Assembly (NCBI RefSeq): GCF_000182565.1
Contig: NW_015971537.1
Location: 552,037-583,060 of the forward strand
DNA: 31,024 bases
Reading direction: 5' to 3'
DNA from: Spizellomyces punctatus DAOM BR117
Taxonomy: Eukaryota; Chytridiomycota; Chytridiomycetes; Spizellomycetales; Spizellomycetaceae
Both the position numbers and the translations under genes were made by a program. Below the pieces are notes generated by a model. The model was not told the origin of the DNA, did no database searches, and worked only from the letters and a program-made list of their open reading frames with translations. Position 1 is the first letter of the stretch. Each line of letters starts with the position of its first letter. Of the stretch, positions 25,089 to 31,024 are shown piece after piece.

Positions 25089-28000
25089 ATGGAGCCACAG
25101 AACAGACATGACGCAAAGGCCATCCTGAAAAAAGATTTAGCTAGCCTCCACAGCGATATCCAGTCGGCCACAAGCGTGAGCACTGTTAAGCGGGCTTTGG
25201 CAGAACCTTTGGCACTGTTTTTCGATGCCCCAGAAGCTGTAGACTTTCTGACTAATGGGGTTGGCACCTCACTGACCACCGTGTTGGCTGCATCAAAATA
25301 CTTCAGCAACATACCTATAGAAGCAGTGGATCTATACCGAGACATCTTTTTCCGTACCTGTATTGCTCAGCACTTTGAGTTCCTGCTAAGAAATGTTGCC
25401 GTGAGCTGGCTTCCTTGTTTTTCGGAACAGGAGATAAAAACCCTATTTGAAAGCTACTTCATTCCTGAGGCGCTGGACTCCTCAGAGGGCACACATCATG
25501 TGCCCCCACCATCTTTAGATCTACTGGGTACCCTCCGCTTCCTCTCTGACGCCGCAGCTTGGACAGAGCACACGCACGTGGTAAAAGTCGCTGTAGACCT
25601 TTTGCAAAAGCTGTTAACAGCTTGTCGTGTCGAGGAGTTTTATGTTGCGGAGATGACATTGCAGACTGGTGGCATGGAAGCTGCTCGCATCGAGCGATGG
25701 CAGCAATATGTAGCCATTATCACGTTTCTGCCAGATAAACTCGCCAATATCTTTGGCGTTCGTCCACCAGAATTTTTTCGCACAGCGTATGATATAAGTA
25801 CATCTCGTTTGAATCTCAAGGTCTGGCACTAAGACCCTTTATCATTAGATCTTTCATTCGCTTGATCGCGGCTCAGATCGGTTCGGCCGTGAGCTCCATA
25901 GCTTCAAGGGAACCAGTTGGTATGTCAACTCGCGCACTGTCTTACTCTATAGCGTTGCCGTGTGAATGGTCCAACCCAAAAGAACAGATGTGCCCGCCAT
26001 ATACCTCACCGAACTGATCGAGAAATTGGTGCGGTTAGGATACGCAGGTTGACAACCTATTGTCAGGATTCAGAAACTTTCACCATGCTGATCAATCAAA
26101 TCTATAGAACACCTAATGGAATCTTGGATGCCTTCCGTTAAAGAGAGCGTCTGTCAACCTGACGTAGCCCTTCTGTGGAATGCGATATTCCAGAAACTGG
26201 GACGTTCCGAATCCGAGCACATGCTGTTGCAGCTGCTGGAGCGCTTGCGAAAACTTTTATCTATCGGGGGTAAGCTCCAGTTATACGCTGTCGTTGAAGA
26301 GGAGACTCACACTCTACCACAATTAGTCGATCTGACGACACACCGAGAAGCAAGCAAGTACATGCTCACATGGATAGGAAGCCAAACGATGGAGCGAAAT
26401 CCGCACATCCGGGACTTGCTCAGTAGGAAGTTCCTTTATGACTCGGTCTTGCACGTGGATATTTTACGAATCTTGGTTCGATGCATGGCCGAGTTTCCCA
26501 GATCATCTGGTATGTCGACGTGGTCTCATCATGCCCTATTTCAGCGGTCCTGACTGCAATCCATACAAAGCTCTGTCGGTGGCCTCCAATATTCGAAGGC
26601 TCGTCGAAACTTGGACGGATAAGAGTTTTCTCAGATATGCGTCTTACGAACAACATGCGCGTGAGTTCCGATGTTGATGTTATCATGATTATAGAGTAAT
26701 ACATCTGAAAGGCGCGGATTCTTGTTAGATGTGACATACTTAATTCTACTGTCTCTCAGTTATCTCACCCCAGAAGATGCCAGTGGGGCAGATTTGCTCG
26801 GCATTTTTCTAACTGGGATGACAGCATATTTAGATAACAGCGATCCTCACATCCGTAAACGAGGAATGGTTTGTATCATCATTTTGGTCGTTTGTTGGTT
26901 CATGTGAAGATTGACGGCCCTCTGCCGCATGGCGTAGGTCACTGCAGAGTGCTTATCAAAGATTCTCAACTCGAGCGCGTTGGACTTTGGCCTAGAAGCT
27001 GACGAAGAGGTGACATTTTTGAGAAGCCTGGCGGATCCAACTACACGCGATGGACCCATGGGAGGGATGAGTACGTCAAGCGCTGAGGTGTTCGACGTCG
27101 ATTTGGAGCTGCCAGAAAAAATCAGCGATGCAGATCATGGTGAGGAACGCAATCGCTCAACTGAACACCTCAGCATACATCTTACCGCTCTGTAGATGAA
27201 GACGATCCGGATGAAGTTGTCTTGCCTTCTCACAATCAGGAAGGCGATGAGTCCTGTGAGTCCTACTTTCCCACACCAAATAGTGGAAACCTGCCTGTCT
27301 GATGTTCATCGTCATGCCAGCTCCCGATTCCGACGACGATTTGCCCGCATACGATCTGCGAGAACCAGATGTGAGGGATGCGGATGCCAAGATATTGAAG
27401 CCGCCCATGTATGTTGTGACAGACCATGAGCCTACTGTATTCCTCTGGTCGAGCTGATTGTATGCTTACCATGGCTTCATAGGTACATTCGGGAGTGCCT
27501 CGACGGGCTAAGGGCCGAAGATGATCCCGAACAGCTGAATATCTGTTTGGCACGGGCGAGCGAACTTATTGAGCGCGCTCCCCAGGATGACCTTGGTATG
27601 GTCGTTCTCCACCCTCGCCTATTGTAAGCCAAATTCACCGACCTCTTATATTGCAGATCATATCGCATATGACCTTGGGTCAAGGCTCATCCATCTGCAT
27701 AATAACTTTGATCTAACTGATTTCGACAAGAACCGGATGCGTGCGCTTGTGTCCTTGTTGGTTCGAATGCCTCACAAAATCTCTAGGTTTGTGACTTGCT
27801 GATATGTGGTGCCAAGGTCGATCATTGATTCAATGCTCTCCTTGAAGGTACTTGATTGACCAGGTGTACGAGCGCCAGATCAGCATCCAGCAGCGACTGG
27901 ACATCCTAACCTGTTTAGCGTTGGGCGCAACAACATTGAGCGGGTTGCAGAGTATCGGGGTAAGGTTTTTATCCCGTAGTTCAGGGAACTTTTGTTGGAG

Positions 28001-28791
28001 GTTCATCCTCACTTTGCTGTTTCAGGCTGGCGAGAAATCGGCTCAAGCGCCTTCCCAGGACATGCAGGTTTCAGCCTCTCGGGGCAGGCCAAGACCCAAA
28101 CCCGTCAGTCGCTCGAACATGTTTGGACCGGTCGCGACATCCTTCTTGTTTCCATTGTTGACCAAAGTACACGAGATGATGTGGGTGTTGAGTTCAATTT
28201 GGCTCCGGTGTATTCGTTTGTCGGGAGCATTGACATATACTCTGACAGTGAGCGACCGAATGCTAGTGGCGGGCCCTTTGGAACCCTTCTGTTGACTAAA
28301 ATCATCATCACCGCTGGCGTCTTCGTCTATTGTGCTCGTATGTGACTTCACAGACTTACGGAGAGTGTGTGATGCTAATGCTGAGGTACATGCAGAAAAC
28401 ACGGTAGACAACCGCCGACTGACACGAGACTACTTTAATTGCCTATGGGCTCTCCGATACCTTCCCCTCAACGATACCACAGGGCTCTTGAATGCGATCT
28501 TGGTTGGGTTCAATGTTATCCTGGAGGCGCTGCCTCAGTCAATCCTTTTGGACGAATTTGGAGGGCCTACTAATGAACTAGGGCAGCTTAGAGAGTGGGT
28601 TTCAGGTGAGTTAGACAGGCTGACGGCACTAATCGCGGCAAGAGTTTTTTAAATCTTGCTATTCTGTGCGTGCAGATGTGCTTGTGACGGATTCAAGGAG
28701 GGAGAATTTACAATTGGCAGCCTCGATTTTGTCCTCTAGTCGGAATTTATTCGATAGCCAGCGGGAGCTGTTTTGGGGTGATGCGCTATAA
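25089..28791 (+). CDS. TEL2: Telomere length regulation protein TEL2 (TELO2)
   Basis: Tel2, with Tti1 and Tti2, chaperones newly made PIKK kinases (TOR, ATM/Tel1, ATR/Mec1) and affects telomere length. An all-helical protein of more than 15 exons. N-terminus MEPQNRHDAKAILKKDLASL (an in-frame ATG at 25023 would add 22 residues). The N-terminal repeat region continues through the long exon ending near 25793. Family-typical stretches follow: LVETWTDKSFLRYASYEQH, ILLSLSYLTPEDASG, an acidic Ser/Asp linker (DEDDPDEVVLP, SPDSDDDLPAYDL), YIRECLDGLRAEDDPEQ, ALVSLLVRMPHKISRYLIDQVYERQISIQQRLDIL (conserved C-domain), and MFGPVATSFLFPLL. It ends NLFDSQRELFWGDAL, stop 28789-28791. Some middle junctions (for example the exon boundary near 28292-28354) were chosen by frame only. 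Divergent from RAD60 over 161 bp. Confidence 0.88.
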
Positions 28792-29400
28792 AATAGACGC
28801 GAACTGGGTGCGTTGTGTGTATGTACCTATCATTGAAGGAAACTTGTTTGCATGGCACTATGGTAGATAAAGAATAAAGTTGCTGTTACCCATGTTGATG
28901 TGCAATAATTTTCTCACAAGCGGCACTATCCTGGAACCATCTATCAGTGATGCCTATGTGCAGTAAAGCGCTCATGAAGAGTATGGGACAGGGCCGGCCA
29001 TCCACAGTGAGATCATCTTGTGAGTACTAAAGCTACAGGCGATTTATCCACCACCGTATTTAATTTAGGAGAGGTTTGGCGGGTATCCTTTGTGGCGAGC
29101 ATGCTTGACATATCATAATTGTGGAGGGATACTATCAATAACCCCTGGTTAATCACAGTAATATGGTCCCAGTAAGAAGAAGTCCAAATTCAAGCGGTCC
29201 AAGTTCATAGCCATTGTTCGAACTTGCTGAATTTTTCAAGACATACATGAGTCCACAATCTCCACAATGCCCCAATGAAGATGCATTTCAAAGGAGCGAC
29301 ATTAGCCAGATGATATCTTGCAGCTTCAGATGGACAAGATGCCAATTCGTGTTGACATCACAGCTTTTTCACGGTGAAGCCAATCAGATACCCAACGAAA

Positions 29401-29500
29401 CAGCACTTTGCAGTTTTATTACGAGCAGTCCAATAGCTATTCAATATCTGCTTCACCAAGGATGGTTCATCTCCTGGATTGGATTTCAGCGGCATTGTGA
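29401..29500. repeat. Diverged direct repeat, copy 1
   Basis: Collinear with copy 2, 582 bp downstream. Shared blocks are CAGCACTTTG-AG at 29401-29413, TTCACCAAGGA at 29452-29462, and TCCTGGA-TGGATTTCAG...CATTGTGA at 29472-29500. Weaker similarity extends to the left through AGCCAAT-AG near 29379. Confidence 0.6.
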
Positions 29501-29963
29501 TCCATGCAGTAGATGCCCTACACGTACGTCGCTCTGTTGCTACTTGTTTCACGGCATATGCTTCTTTGGACAAGAGACTTTTATTCTGGGCATGCATTTG
29601 CAGTTGGAGCCAAAGTAAAGTGTCTCCCATAGCTTGAAACTAAATTCAGCAGAGTGACGCGTACCGTGGATCAAAAGCTTTGACACTGCAGATAGGTCTG
29701 CCGCAACGACCAGAACTTCACGTGCTTGCTCCACTGCAACGATTTGCATTGCCAACGACAGCAGCTATTGAATGGTCTAGTATAGCTACCGACTCACCGT
29801 TTGCAATTTAGCAAATCGAATCTTTTTGCATAATGTTCACCAATGTTCCTTTCCTCTAGGTGTCAAACAAATCGCGCAAGAACATGCTCTAAACATTTTC
29901 TTTTCATGGAACAAATGAAAAGTTATCGGTGCTGATTGAAGTCTAGCCAATAAGCGCAATGTG

Positions 29964-29989
29964 AGTGCTGATTCAGCTAGATCAGCACT
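29964..29989. repeat. Perfect 9-bp inverted repeat (hairpin)
   Basis: AGTGCTGAT (29964-29972), 8-nt loop TCAGCTAG, ATCAGCACT (29981-29989). A third copy of GTGCTGATT in direct orientation lies at 29929-29937. The right arm overlaps the start of repeat copy 2. Confidence 0.6.
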
Positions 29990-30082
29990 TTGTAGATCCA
30001 TTGTGACTAGCCCAATGTCCATTTCACCAAGGACTGAGTCTGGGCAGCGCAAATCCTGGAGTGGATTTCAGCATTGTGACTC
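29983..30082. repeat. Diverged direct repeat, copy 2
   Basis: Partner of the copy at 29401-29500. The last block (30054-30079) matches 25 of 26 aligned bases of copy 1, apart from a 3-base deletion. The middle TTCACCAAGGA block (30023-30033) is displaced by 11 bases relative to copy 1. Confidence 0.6.
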
Positions 30083-30113
30083 AAACCCGACGACGAGGAT
30101 GTCGCTTGAATAG

Positions 30114-30335
30114 ACCGTCTATCAAATATGGGACGACAAGCTGCTCGATCGGAACAAGGGGATCAAGGCAGCGGGCGAAGGATTCGACTGTGCTTTGTCA
30201 AAACAATATTCATTTAACTATTGCGCTCCAGGGATGTTCCACTTGGCTATTCCGATAACAAGCTACGCGCATATGAACTCGGACAGCCTAATGATGCGTC
30301 CCATAGGTGCGTATACGACGGCCTGCCAGAAGTGA
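30114..30335 (+). other. ATG-less open stretch, possible exon or decayed coding sequence
   Basis: Directly after a TAG that could be a splice acceptor (GAATAG), a frame stays open for 73 codons to TGA at 30333-30335. It starts TVYQIWDDKLLDRNKGIKAA and later reads CAPGMFHLAIPI. Composition is protein-like, but I recognise no family, see no start codon, and find no upstream exon that joins cleanly. Chance is a real alternative. Confidence 0.25.
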
Positions 30336-30969
30336 CTGAGATGTTTGAAGTGATGCTCAATTGCCGGATGTTTGCATGATTGGGAAAACGCCATGTTGTT
30401 CACGGAACTATAGAAAAATGGCTTAAATAAACGCTGAACTCAAGCCATCAACCAAGAAGGAGTAGGGCTTTCTTTTATTAATCCTCGCATTGTCCAGCAT
30501 GGTCAAATGATTATATATATTTGCCTTGCAACGTTCAGTGCGCTTGTTACGGCGTTTGTCAGTCGGTCGCCAAGTGCTACAAGCAAGGACCTCAATGACG
30601 GGAGATGGACAGTGAAAAGTGGACCCCACCGCCACAGAGGTTTCGAGAGAGTTTCGGCGGGGGAAGATGATGAGTAGCAGAGACTGCATGCATTCAATGC
30701 ATTTAATTTGCTGTCTGTGCAAACGATATTTGTTCTTCATCTCGTTGGGGAGGACCGTGGGAAAATCAAGATAAACAAATGACTCGCTTCACGCGTTTAC
30801 ATAATCTGAACTTACGCGCCATGCGAGGGGAACGAACGCACGCCAGGAGGTCTGCCAGGAGGTGGAAACGACGACGATGATTGGGCATCGATGAGGTGAC
30901 GTACGCAGGATACGGAATCTTCCGCCGAGAATTCCCGAATTACAAAAAAAAAGCGCAGTCCCCCAGGGT

Positions 30970-30978
30970 TATAAAAAG
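30970..30978 (+). promoter_or_regulatory. TATA box of a gene beginning beyond the right edge
   Basis: TATAAAAAG sits about 50 bp from the window end and is followed by a C/T-rich stretch (CACCCTCTCCC ... ACGCTCTCTTCACTCGCC) typical of fungal transcription start regions downstream of a strong TATA box. An A-tract (nine or ten A) lies just upstream near 30942-30951. The downstream gene is not visible. Confidence 0.6.
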
Positions 30979-31024
30979 GCACCCTCTCCCGCATCCGCCC
31001 ACGCTCTCTTCACTCGCCTTCGGA

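Larger units (their letters stand above)
28792..30779. other. About 2 kb without a convincing gene
   Basis: No frame here shows a family I recognise, a credible start with splice continuity, or the exon density of the rest of the window. The longest open frames (29214-29618 plus, 30423-30740 minus) have biased, unconvincing composition. The stretch contains the TEL2 3' region at its left end, a decayed direct duplication (29401-29540 against 29983-30120), a small hairpin (29964-29989), and an ATG-less open stretch (30114-30335). An old pseudogene, a decayed mobile element, or a long promoter region are all possible. Confidence 0.5.

Noticed and set aside
26511-26571. Using the first downstream AG (after CCTATTTCAG) as the TEL2 acceptor
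   Set aside because: That acceptor gives the wrong frame. The later AAAG before CTCTGTCGG restores the TEL2-like LVETWTDKSFLRYASYEQH stretch.
29214-29618. 134-codon open frame on the plus strand
   Set aside because: Cys/Phe/Ser-rich, no recognisable motif, and it overlaps the decayed repeat. Reported as gene-poor sequence instead.
30423-30740. 105-codon open frame on the minus strand
   Set aside because: No domain, no signal peptide, no splice continuity with other exons; likely chance.

Overview
The window reads as a stretch of fungal nuclear chromosome. Genes are broken by many short introns (about 45-90 nt, GT...AG), spacers are short, and gene content is eukaryotic (Arp2/3, Paf1 complex, spliceosome, meiosis). 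A basidiomycete, probably an agaricomycete, is my inference from intron density and protein character; no species marker is present. I see no rRNA, tRNA, CRISPR array or intact transposon.

Layout. (1) 1-7.6 kb: 3' part of a mitochondrial tyrosyl-tRNA synthetase (+), MND1 meiotic recombination factor (-), a secreted subtilisin-like protease (+), a Whi5/Nrm1-like cell-cycle repressor candidate (-), and LSM1 of the mRNA decay complex (+). (2) 7.6-18.5 kb: CTR9 of the Paf1 complex (-), ARPC2/ARC35 (+), the U1 snRNP splicing factor PRP40 with two WW and several FF domains (-), and mitochondrial malate dehydrogenase (+). (3) 18.5-28.8 kb: BMT5-type rRNA methyltransferase (-), LST7/folliculin (-), phosphatidylserine synthase CHO1 (+), a Rad60/Esc2/NIP45-type SUMO-like-domain protein (-), and TEL2 (+). 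(4) 28.8-31.0 kb: a 2.2 kb stretch with no convincing gene. It holds a decayed direct duplication and a small hairpin, and ends in a TATA box whose gene must begin beyond the window.

Thirteen genes are complete and one is cut by the left edge. Strands mostly alternate, so nearly every spacer is either a shared divergent promoter or a shared convergent 3' region. The tightest convergent spacers are 15 bp (CHO1/RAD60) and 47 bp (LSM1/CTR9) between stop codons. Most genes are conserved housekeeping genes and form no single pathway. Possible functional pairings are RAD60 with TEL2 (genome maintenance, divergent promoter) and LST7 with CHO1 (nutrient signalling and phospholipid synthesis, promoter with two CACGTG boxes).

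Exon boundaries given below were derived by hand from splice signals and reading-frame continuity with known families. For LSM1, ARPC2, MDH1, BMT5, CHO1, the protease and the Whi5-like gene, the exon lengths sum to a multiple of three. I found no convincing wholly new system. The most open parts are the Whi5-like gene with its promoter and the 28.8-31.0 kb region.
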